Source: Bolinopsis microptera
Taxonomy: Eukaryota; Ctenophora; Tentaculata; Lobata; Bolinopsidae
DNA: 64,000 nt
Direction: 5' to 3'
Assembly: GCF_026151205.1 (NCBI RefSeq)
Contig: NC_087074.1
Location: forward strand, 2,728,001 to 2,792,000
A program made the position numbers and the translations under genes. The notes under the pieces were generated by a model. The model worked only from the letters and a program-made list of their open reading frames with translations, did no database searches and had not been told where the DNA came from. Shown piece after piece: positions 12,501-24,500 of this stretch; the stretch's first letter is position 1; every line of letters starts with the position of its first letter.

Positions 12501-15500
12501 CCCCAATGTCCCCAATGTCTCCAATGTCTCCAAAAGCTGTGTCTCCAATGTCTCCAATGTCTCCAATGTCTTTGTCTTTTTCGAAAAGATAAGGTGCGGG
12601 AGACATTGGAGACATGTCAACCCCCCCCCCCCCCCCCCCCCCCCCCATTAATCAATAACAAACAAAATATTGATCGTTATTAAACATACGTGTGGGGTTA
12701 GTTGCACTCTCCGGTACGTGACTCTGCCTGTCCGGATGAGAATGCACTAAAGTGCAACACGGCTCACAATACGGCACTGCGCTGTACTTGTGTTTAAACT
12801 CCTGTTATAAAGACTATATAGAATAAGGTTTGCTGCTTCAACTGTCAATTCATAACTGGGATTCTAGATTGAGTGCCAATTTACTAATAAATTAATTACT
12901 AATTAATAAGATAGCGAACCTGGTTGATGTAGCATTGAGGGCACTTCATGAAGGGTTTCTTGTTGCAGATATAACAGGAGCCCCAGACACCACCACAAAG
13001 ACCTCCCAACTGAAGCTCTGCACTGGGCAACACTGTGTCGTATAATTTGAAGTCTTTTCCTGATCTTGGCACCTGATATATATATAATATAAGGTTGGAG
13101 TTTAGAGTTTTGAAATTGTGTAATCTAGGTAAACTATAGGTAAAAATATAATATTAATCATAAGCTAAAATGTACTAATCTTTGTATTCTAAATGGGGAA
13201 AAGAAGAAACATTGTCAGTCAGTCGAGAAAATTGTCAGTCAGGCTATATGGCAGCTTTATAGATGTTGTGACTATGCTAGTAGTGGTCCCAGGCTTGCGA
13301 CTGGGAGATGTAACAGAACACTACCTATACAGCTATAGTGCCCAGCCGTCAACTATAGGATATAATAGCTCTGTACTTCTTCAGTTCAATAAATTGTATT
13401 TCACGGCATCCGCCCCATATTATGTACTGCAGTACTGTAATAGATTTAAGAAGGTTTATTATTCACGTGATCATTGTTAGAATGGTTATTGGTTAAGATA
13501 GCTATAATTTATATATGATAGGAAATAATCAGCAAACAAAGTCACTAAAAATAGAAACATTCTTGCTAATATATAAAGAAGTTGTCAGTTAACGGATGAA
13601 CTCCTAGTATTTTGGCCTCTTACATTTGCACAAAGAAGAGATGCATGGAATCAGTATCTATGTTATTATATACCGTTTTATTAAACGAACCAGCGCCTCG
13701 TTCTATTTTCTAGTTTAACATCAACTTTTCGCATTTTTAGTATACAAATTATAGTTTCTCTTGGGGTTTCTACTCCAAAATTCATGTGATGAGCATGATG
13801 CTTTTTTCACTGATTATGAATAATATTTTCGGGAGAATATATCTTAAATATATCTTATTATTTTCTTAAATCAGAAATTAAAGAAGTTTCCAGACCCCAG
13901 GCTCAGGTCCTCAAGATAATCCGTTGATCTTATTAATGTGTAGTTAAATGTGTAAAAAGGCTCCCCTTTTCACAGAGAGAACCCTTACCAGTAGTGATTG
14001 TTAGGAATTCAGTTCGCTTACCCAGCCTCATAACTCTTACTGCTAGTCTTTTGCAAATGATATAGAATAATGACATGGTCTATACTAAGAGTTCAAGTGC
14101 AAGTTTCTATTTTTACCTTGTGAACCTGAGCCATAAGTGTACATCCTGCACAATACCTAGCAACAAGAACATGTAAATCAAGGATTGTAAATGCTGTTTA
14201 CTCTTGTGGACAATGGACATCACCGATAACGGTTTGTGTCGGACAGAGGGTGTATTGAACAAATGTACGATTAACACAAGATCGCATGCACACTGCACAG
14301 TTAGGTTCTATTACCCATCATGATGAAGTGATGGATCACTAAGGGACGAAATGAATTAATGTGACCTCGAAGTTTTGTAATCACTCTTTCCTTTGTGACA
14401 CATACCCCTACGCTGATGAGCTAAAAGCTGATTTGCTGATATTGAATAAGGACAATTTCAACATAATATATTCAGATTTTCATTTGATCAAGAGCAGTGC
14501 AGTAGTTAGAAGGATAATAATCTCCAAATATGGACAAAACATAGATTGCGAGGAGCGACAAGTGTCAGACCAGTAGTAGTCAGTACTTATTAAATCCAAG
14601 GGTTGGAGCTTGACATCACCTAGCTACATGAAACGTGACATTTAAAAAACAAACTAACATTCTCATACTGCATAGTGCATAAAAGGATTAAATGTGATGT
14701 TTTAATTCGTGGATATTTAATGTACGGTATTAGTTACTAGTCATGAAATAATGTGCTTATTTCCCGCCCATATGAATAGCAGCAGGCACAATATCTAGCT
14801 ACTAACCATGTCAGAGCGGCTCTAAAGGGTGAGCGAAAAAAACTAGCATGAAAATGAATATGACAATGTCGCAAATAATTTAATTCACTCTAAAATCTTG
14901 TTCTCACAACAAATAATACCACTTCTGATATAATAGCTTCAAGCCTTCTTTTGCCTTCTGATTCCAACTGCTTTGATTTTACTTCAATTAGTTATTAATA
15001 TAATTACTATAATTAGTCTCGCAACAGTCACATAACAACAAGAACTTTAAAACCACTTCGTCAGAGATTCACACACTCGAGAACGTACCGTGTAATACTT
15101 ACAATACAAGTTATGTAGAGAATTGTACCGTGTAATACTTACATAGCAAGTTATGTAGAGAATTGTACCGTGTAATACTTACATAGCAAGTTATGAAGAG
15201 AATTGTACCGTGTAATACTTACATAGCAAGTTATGTAGAGAAATGTACCGTGTAATACTTACATAGCAAGTTATGTAGAGAAATTTTCTGACTAAATTAG
15301 GACTGGGGAGGCGACTCAATGTTCTGAAAATGTAATCATACAACTACAAACACTATTCTGTAAACAAGGTGGTGTTTTCAGACATTCCAGCAATTAAACA
15401 CATGTCAATACACGATGTATTCCAACATGCCAAACCTTCCACAATGTTCCCATGACAATTACACGTGACACGTTCACTTGCACGGCCGTACACGCCAAAC

Positions 15501-18500
15501 GTTTCTACAGGGGACCTCTTGGAGATATCCCACACTTAGTGTCTAGACTCTCCAGATAGAATTACATTGGTCCCCTGGTGGGTCCTGACTCGATTTGTAC
15601 ATGGATGAATAGGTTGTTTTAATATACCCGCCACCTTGTCACACTACGACACACCTGTCACTTTATGACACATATATTGTCACTAAATGTAACGCTTGTC
15701 ACAAGGTTAGAGGTTGGGTGGGGTCCAGTACAAGAGACATATTTTTTAAAAACTTTCGTCCATTAATGTTTACGATTTCCAGATTTTTGAAATGTTATGA
15801 TTATTTATATCGAAACCTTAAAATTCTTCCCACCCCACTATCAATGAACAGATGCTAATGAATTAAACCAAAAGAACTGATCTCGTTGATCTGCAGTTGA
15901 CGGACAGTGTAAATAACAACTTGCCAGACAAATTGTCAGATATCTTCACCACATCTCGCAGCCCTAACTGTCGTTAAATACACCACATCACATGTACGGC
16001 TTCTTCCGCAGCAAATCTGAATTTATATATTGTATTTCATCAGCAGGTCCACTGTCAACTTTGTACCATGTAAAAAAACAGTGATCTAATGTGAAATTCT
16101 AAATCTCCTCCTGAGTAATAAACAAATGAGAAGAGTTATAATTGTACGGTTGATTAAACCATACAGTTTGTAGTGTCTGATTACAGGCCTCGTTATCACG
16201 TACTTGTTAAGGTGAACTGTCGCGAAGATTGGAGATTAAAAAGTTTACGGGGGCTGGCTGTTATGCAGAATGCACAGTGCCCTAACTTTAGCATTTAAGG
16301 TATTAAAGTGAGCTTTAAGATACAAAAAAACAACTTGAGAACAACTGTTAAATGGCAAAGTATAAGTTTCACAAGATGATGTTCATCAGTGCCCACCTTA
16401 GTGATAGATTTGCTACAATTTATTGATTCTTAATTGTGTAGATTTACAAGGTAATGTATAAAAACAAATCGTCTACCAGGCCCTTCATTTTTGACATTTA
16501 AGTATTTGTGAATAATTAATCGGTTGATAAATTTAGACGTGTTGGGTGGTACAGCATAGAGGTGAGTTTTTACGCGTGATATTGATTCGCAGATTTTATA
16601 GATCGCTGTCAGAAGTTGTCGGTGAATTGATATCACATGTTTTAAAATATTTTTCACCTGACCAGTTGCAGTAGACGTGACTAAGTTCATTTAATCGAGA
16701 TAAAAAAACTCAACAATTTGGATAAAAGATTATGTTCGTTGATATTGGCCGTTAAGATAAAGTTTTCGAAGTTTCTAGTTGTTACTTCTAGAATATTTAA
16801 ATTTTCCAGAACCCAGATGTTATACAGTAAGCTTCTGTGAACCACTTTGGTACCGGTATTTTGTTGAAACTGTTTATTTGAAAGTGATACCCTTGAGTAT
16901 AAAATGTACATTTAAAACATGAAAATTAGAACGCAACAAAAATGTTTTGGTTTAAAGGTCTAGATAGTTCGAGAATGTTCCGGAATGTTGGTGCTGAATA
17001 TTTCTCAGAATTGAGGAAATCTTCTTGGTTCGAAGAATGATACAGTGGCAGGAGTTACTAATATGTATTACTATTTACTGTATATTTGAGCGAGTGATCT
17101 GAAACAGGGCGTGTGTACGACATTGTTCCGGCACTGTTCCGGCACTATTCCGGCACTATTCCGGCACTATTCCGGCACTATACCGTCGGAATAGTAGTAT
17201 AATACAGGTGTAATAGGTCATACTATAATATGGGCGTCATCTTTACTTACTCAATGATAGATTGTGCTATTTTCAGTAACCTCGCGGCTAGATCATTGCA
17301 GGTAAAAGGTAATTTAATACTGCTCACTAAACTTTTAGTATTATATTTATAGTATGCTCACTAAACTTTTAGTATTATATTTATAGTATGCTCACTAAAC
17401 TTTAAGTTTTATATTTTTAGTATACTCACTAAACTTTAACTGGTGGTTCACGTTAACGAGAACTAAGTTGAACCCTGACCAGTGGAATTAGAGTACTGAA
17501 TCTGTCTGTGAAGCCCTGAAGCCACTAATGACTAAAACTTTGCTGTTTAACTCCTAAGGAGATGAACTGTCAAGAGCTAACAAGCTCTATAAAATGAAAT
17601 ATAGACCGCAAAAGTAATGAATTTCGTCGATGACCTGGAATAAAACCCCGAGTCTTAATACATGGTCAGACTTCGTCTGGCTTCAATTATAATTCCCTTA
17701 CCCCAATCCTTGGCTAAAGAGGCCAGGTTTATTTTATCTTGGGTACGAGTATTGTTCATTACAATAACTTGAGCCATTTATACCTAATCACTAATTATTA
17801 GCATTGAATACCGTATGATGTTCATTGTCATTTAATGGATTATTTATTATGATCCTAGACTACATAATTACCCTCTTTTCATTATTTATACAATAAACTT
17901 TCAGACCTTTCAATGAGCAGACACTGTAAAATGCTGGCACATTATACCATGCAATTTCTATTGCATGGTTGCAATAAAAATTGCTATCCTTTTGAAACTC
18001 AAATCTTCTTAATTTGTTAGCGTATTTATCAAGGGGGGGGTGTAACCCAAAAAAACCCAAAAAAACCCAATCCCAGTATTACCTTTTTCAGGGTAGGAGT
18101 TGGGTTTTTTTGGGTTTTTTACAAATTTTTCATTTGAAGGAAATAAAATCATGTAGGCACCTAGCAAAACAATTATCAGTACAACATCACTGTTGTGGTT
18201 CATCACTACAACATCACAATAGATATAATCGCTTAAATATCACCCAAAAGCAGTATTTTATTCACTGATGTGCTCAGAAGAAGTTGGCCATCCAGATATG
18301 ATATCAGCCATATGTAATGCTCACTTCGATGGCCATGGCAAATTGAGTTAGTAGGGACGCAACTCACTGATGACCCCAACCCCGACCGCAACCGGTACGA
18401 GAGGAATAAAGCCTTTCTTCTCACCTTCACGATCTCTGTTTCCGTTTTCCTGATCATCCGCTTAACGAGAAACCATGTTCTATCTCCAACTGAAAGAATC

Positions 18501-21500
18501 TTGCAGTTACCATCAGCTGCATGATCACATGTGATATTAAGTGATATCTTCGCTTGTTTATGGCCCTGGAGTCGCTAAAATCTTGACTGGGATGGCATTC
18601 GATCTCGCCCTCCATTGAGGCAAACCTCAACAGCCGTATCATGATGCAGAGCATCACCATACACAGTTACTATTTTCGCCCATTCCTCTGATGAGTTAAT
18701 ATCCTCCACTTCCTCTTCGTCATCATCTGTTCCGCTTCGTCACTATCTGCTCCGTCAGAAGATGGTTAGAAAGCCTCTCCTTCAAAGTTACAGTGTTCTT
18801 GAATGAGTTCTCTACCCCTTGAGACTCCCTTCTTCATAGCTTGGAACAATCTTGGGATTGAAGTATCTTTACCTCAAAATAGTTTCTCTGCTTTCGGATG
18901 CGGTATAACAAGCTTGTTGCGAGAGTGGGCAACTGTTACAGGGATCAAACTTTTACCGAGTGCATCAAGCTCGAGGGAACGGTTTGATTTGCCCATGCCA
19001 ACCAACATATCCTTAGAACACAGATTCGTTCTAATGCCTGCATGGAGGCCTATGCGCAGGAAAGCATAAAGTTTGCTCGCAGGCATCGGATGTAAACAGC
19101 CAGGGCATAAAGTGTTGATAACTGTTGTCAGCTGTTACACTGAGAATGTACAGCATCAGACCCTCGACTGTAATAATCGCATCATCAACATTTTTACAGA
19201 CGTAGGCAGGTGGTCTTTCAATGGTTGTGTGAAGCTTAGGTGGCCCAAGGCGTCACCGCTGGATAGAATCTGGGTGGAAGCCCTGGGCCTGGTCTGATGT
19301 GAGGCTCCCGAACTTTGAAAAGGGGTACCGGTATCCTGCTGGTGCCCTCTTCCAGACACTCATCGGACAGCATGATGAAAGCCACTACCTCCGCGTGGTG
19401 AAGACTGGATACTGGACAGGGGGTCCAGGCTAAAGGCAGGACGGTCGACGGGTGACATTGAGCCCTGGAAGTTCAATAATTTGATCTATTGACTCCTTAA
19501 CTCTTGGTCTACAAGAGGCTTTGAGACTCGTAAATCTTTACTGTGGATTGCACAGTAGCTAAAGAGGTGTTGGCTGTTACCCTGTTCAACCTAGTCTACT
19601 ATGACTGGACCACACTCTGGTAGTCAGGATACGGCTCCTTATGCCCGGGGTACCGGGTAACGAGGTAGTCAGGGGAAGGGTTAGTCCCCGCTAAAGTGTA
19701 GCTCTGTTCTCACTCTAACCTCCTTATGCTTTGGGATAAAATCGGAGAGTCCCAGACTGGAGCAGGTGACGATTGGGTAAGGATTACAACTGATGCTGTT
19801 GGGTAGAAAAAGGAAGTGTCACATTTGTCTTGTATAGCATATGTTCGTGCAATTACATGCTCAAGATACCCAAAATATTATGGTGAGAGTTAAATATGGC
19901 TATTGTTCAAGCGGATGCCCTTAACCTTAGAGTTAAGAACACAATCCACTGCCAATGTGCAGGGGACTGCACAGGATTGTGAGCCAACTGAAAAGTCAAG
20001 ATGAAGTTTATCAACAGCTTAAGGGTTAAAGCCCCTTATTTTTCTAGTGGAAGTGGTTGCCGGGGTAATTACGCTGCTATTACAGAAGCTGATGACTCGG
20101 TCTCCACAACACGACAACCTATTTCTACAGAAAGTCAAACAAGAAAACATCAAAAAAATATGAACACCAATTGCGTTGTATCATGTAAAAGGGCTGCTCA
20201 GGTTGGCACGTTTAACATAAGAACAGCCAGAGAACAGCACAAACGCATCGAACTTGAAGAACTATTTTCTCGAAGCAAGCTGCACATCCTTGCCCTGCAA
20301 GAATCGAACATCGGGTAGTGCATGCTGATTGCTGAGAATACCAGAATAGAAAAGATGAACAAAGGGATTCATCCAGTGATCTCATCTGCGTGGAGAAACA
20401 CAGCTGGCGCTTCTAATGGGAGAGTAGGAATCATCTTGACGAGGACAGCATATATGAGGCTATAAGTCTTATAAAGTTATAAAATCTTACAGCGCAAGGA
20501 TCCTCACCATGTCTCTTAATAGAAAGCCCAGGCTCACTGTCATCACATGCTACAGTCCTACAGAAGCCTCATCTGATGAGGAGGCAGGAAATCTCTTTTG
20601 TCTAAAACCAAGGATCTTACAGTTAATTTAGTAGGAGAGGAGCCACACACAATAATTTCTAAGGACGGACATGCCTTAGAAGAAGTTGAGGATTTTAGTA
20701 CAACGGAGCACGACTTTAGGTTACGCAAGGCCAAGGCATGGGCTGCCCACTGGGAGACTTTGGGGCCGAAAACTGATCCGGCCCCCAAAGAGGAGTCAGA
20801 TCACGTCACCAATTAGTGACGTATAATTAGTGATGTGATCCATCTGTAGAATGGATCACATAATTAATGTAATTAGAGTTCACATGTCAATTCTGTACAA
20901 CATAGCTGTTCGCATTAAGAAGTAAACATGATCTGACTGCTCGACTCGTAGATCACATTAGGGACGGGAGCTCTTGCTAAAGGGGGGTTCTCGTATCAAG
21001 GGATGTGAGACGTACGTGTCAAAGGCTTGCAAGGGGAGTGAGCTGATCTAGTGTTCTAGGTATAAATATTGGGTGATAGAAGGTAGTAGTATCGCATTTA
21101 ATTCTATCAACAGTCATGCCTACCTTCTCCAAGTTCCTCAACGGTTTCAGAGGATGTAAACAGGTGCTTGATTCTGACGGATATATCTACAGCCGCAATA
21201 AAAATGATGACACCGTCCTCTCCTCTGCTTGGCGTTGCCAGAAGAACAAATCCCTTAAATGTCCTGCCAAGTGCTATCTCGCTCTCACAGACAACACTCT
21301 TTCCCTTGGAAGTAAACCACACAACCACGATTCGGATCTGGCTACCCCACAGAGACTCGAATTCCTTACAACGCTCAAGAGGAAGGCTGCAGAACAACCC
21401 TGTCGGCGACTCAGAACCTGATATCAGAAGTCCTTGCTGATGCTTCAACAGAAGTAAACCAGACGCTACCTAATATGGAATCCCTTGGAAAAGTCGTCCA

Positions 21501-24500
21501 ACGAGCCAGAGCTTCTGCCTCCGGATCTGCCAGCATACCGAGTCGAAGATTTCTCTTGAATTCGTTCTTCCTCCAAGCTGCACATCTACGAGAAGAGACG
21601 AACAATTTATCCTCTTTGATGGGAAGACTGACCGAGATGTGAGAATCATAGCCTTCGCCACCAACAGGAACCTTCACACCCTCGCAGAACACAACAATTG
21701 GATTGCTGACGGGACATTTTATGTCGCTCCGAAGATATTTCCCCAAAGTTACACCATACATTCGGTGATAGAAAACAAATGTCTACCATTAGTTTATACT
21801 AGCAGGAACCCGTCTTACCCTAAAGTGGTGTCAAGACTCGAGAGACTAAAATAATTATTACCTATTTAATTCGCGTTTTTGACACCACTTGAGAGTCCAA
21901 ATTTTGGGCACTAAAATTATTATTCCTTGGCCAATTTTTTATTTTTTCATGCTGATTCGAAGGCCATTAAAGCATTTGACCCAGTCAAAAAAGTTTCAGT
22001 TGTATATCTTTTACGGTTTTTGCGGAAAGTCGCGTTAAAGTTGATGCCGTGGTGTCAGTAAAATAGCACGGATATATACACATATATATATATCGTCTCG
22101 CTTTATATATAGTAAGATTTTGACTGGTGATAAGAAAGGAGACACCTATTTTATAACCAACCAATACATTGTCTCAATTTAAAACATGTTCACTTCTTAA
22201 GTTGCCATATGAACTCCACCCCAGATCCAGCCCACCTCCAGGTCAATTACACTCAATCCATGGATCACATCACCAATTATACGCCACAAGCTTCAAGCTT
22301 GCATGTTAATTACTTGATGACGTATATGGTGGATCATATCACTTCGGCCCCAAAGTCTGGCAGCCGGGCTGCCTACCACAAAATGTAGGCTATATGGAGG
22401 TCCAATTTGCGCCGAGATTTAAAGATCCGTCTGTTCAAGCTACGATTGAATCAATCTTCCTGTATGGAACGAAAACGTGGACAATAACAGAATCTTTGAA
22501 GAAAAGAATAGACGGATGTTACAGTAGAATGCTTCGGATGGCCCTAAACGTGGACTGGAGAGGACATCGCACCAACAAGGAGGTCTTTGGATCACTCCCA
22601 AGAGTTATTTCGAAGATACAGGCCAGAAGAATGAGGTTGGCTGGGCACATCCAGCGACATGATGACCTGGCAGCACACCAACTTCTCCTTTGGGAACCTA
22701 GGGAGGGGTAGACCACCGCTCACCTTCGTCGATAACCTAATAAGTGACACTGGACTCAAGAACACTGGGGAGATTAAGGAGCTTATGGCGGACAGAAAGC
22801 TTTGGAGACACATCATCGAGAGTCGGACTCTGAAGCCGCCTTAAGTCAAGTAATTTAAGTCATGTGCTTTGACTTGCCTTGACCTTCGTCATAGCCTCCT
22901 TCCATGACAGGAGAACACATTTGCCACATTTGCCACATTTGCACTTTGTGCATTCATATGGATTATATCTCGATGAACGAGACATCCTGTTTGCTATCGT
23001 GATAACATACTATCAATATAAACACACTTATATACTATGTAAACTATCTATTAAGTTAAGACATGAGAACAACACGTAGGTAAGACTCAGTGGGAAATAA
23101 TTAACATTCAATACAATTAATGAAATGGCTAGAATTTTGTATAAATTTTGTTTAAAAAACCCAAAAAAACCCAAAAAAACCCAATCCCAGTATTACCTTT
23201 TCTTGGGTAGGAGTTGGGTTTTTTTGGGTTACACCCCCCCTATCAATTAATAAAATAGAGCTTGACCAATTAAACAACATACCTGCAAGAGTAAAAGATC
23301 AGGTTGAGTGTGAAAGAATAGGTTTTGACTGACAAAGTATCTTGTAAGTAGATCCTGAGTGTGCGGCATGGTGGAACTGTGTGGGTCTCTCTCCAACAGT
23401 ATCTGACACAAATTCACATGCGAGATCTCATTAGCGCCGTCCCTGTAATTTTAGAAATGTCTGGTATGATTAAAATGTAACGTTTGAGGGTCAGATCAAC
23501 AACGTCAATGTTTAACATGTTTTGTAGTGTGCAGGGAGTGGCAAGCTCTGTCGTTTTGAGGGAGAGTTGTACAGGGTGGCCCGTAATTAACTAATGGTAA
23601 TTAACATGGTGACATGGGTAGTGTCTAAGAAGCCCGACCATTTCTCGCGGAATTCTGCGGGAATTCCACCGAAATTCCTCGATATTTGTGGCTTTTCGTG
23701 TTTATGTGGAATGGTCGGGCTTCTTTGAAACGGCCTGACAATATGTTCTGTTGTACGAGCTGTTGGTACAAAGAATAATTAATGTTATTTTCACAATAAT
23801 GCTGGGCTAACTTGTACAATTCTGGGGTGTATACTGTTAGTTGTATTGTATAAACGTATATAATATTGATATATGATATTGATATATTGATAGAATATAT
23901 ATTATATATATATATTGTCGATATAAAGTTCAATCACCTACATTACCAGATGTCAAGAAAAAAATATCTCTAGTGTAGGAGAACACTGTGCAATTTGTTA
24001 CGTACATAATGTATAGTATGAGTATTGCTGAAAGCACTATGTTATGTATAATTAATGCACATAATGACAAAAGCAGTGTTAGGACATGTTGTTTAACGAG
24101 AGAGATACCTACACAAATTTCCTGGTTTGTATATAATACAGCAGCTGCAGTAGTGACTCTCTACAACACTTAACACTAACAATGAAACATTTACCACAAG
24201 AAACCTCACCAAAGTTCAACATGTAAAGTAAGAGTTCGTACCTGAATGACAGAAGAGGTTTGATATTGAATATCTCGGTGAATAAGACGTTCAGCAACTC
24301 CTCGGGCTCCTTCTCTTCATCCTCCAACCCAACTAAAGTAGAACTCTTGCTCATCAAGTCCCGTAATATCCTCATATGATCCGCCCCCACAAACCCACAC
24401 TCCCGCAAGGGATTAACAACTGATTCTCTCAGTATTTTCTGTATCGTCTGATTAATGTGACCGTCAACGGGGGTCGACAAGATGTAGTCCATCGTGTTGG

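Larger units (their letters stand above)
13073..18032. other. CYLD intron 8, repeat-poor part
   Basis: AT-rich intron DNA with short tandem repeats (listed separately) and no convincing exon or transposon ORF. Short open frames here show no domain. Confidence 0.6.
19990..22860 (+). mobile_element. RTE-type non-LTR retrotransposon, degraded and interrupted
   Basis: 20001-20590 holds the endonuclease start ([27 protein letters not shown], then broken [14 protein letters not shown]). 20598-20748 jumps to the late RT region ([35 protein letters not shown]). 22366-22844 gives the C-terminus ([50 protein letters not shown]). The central RT core with the catalytic Asp pair is missing. Frameshifts and stops show it is dead. 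The 5' boundary may extend upstream towards 19.3 kb. Confidence 0.8.
18033..23240. mobile_element. 5.2-kb G/C-tract-ended element in CYLD intron 8, hosting nested elements
   Basis: Left end G8 then TGTAACCCAAAAAAACCC; right end GGGTTTTTTTGGGTTACA then C7. TATCAA lies immediately outside both ends (18027-18032, 23241-23246). About 85 bp of each terminus pair in inverted fashion, except for a hairpin core that lies in the same orientation at both ends. A degraded minus-strand coding-like stretch and an RTE with a MULE inside it lie between. Reading this as one element is inference from ends plus flanks. Confidence 0.6.

Noticed and set aside
11938-12648. 236-codon proline/serine-rich frame (minus) and Glu-rich frames (plus)
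   Set aside because: Translations of the GGA polypurine block and the C tract of a transposon.
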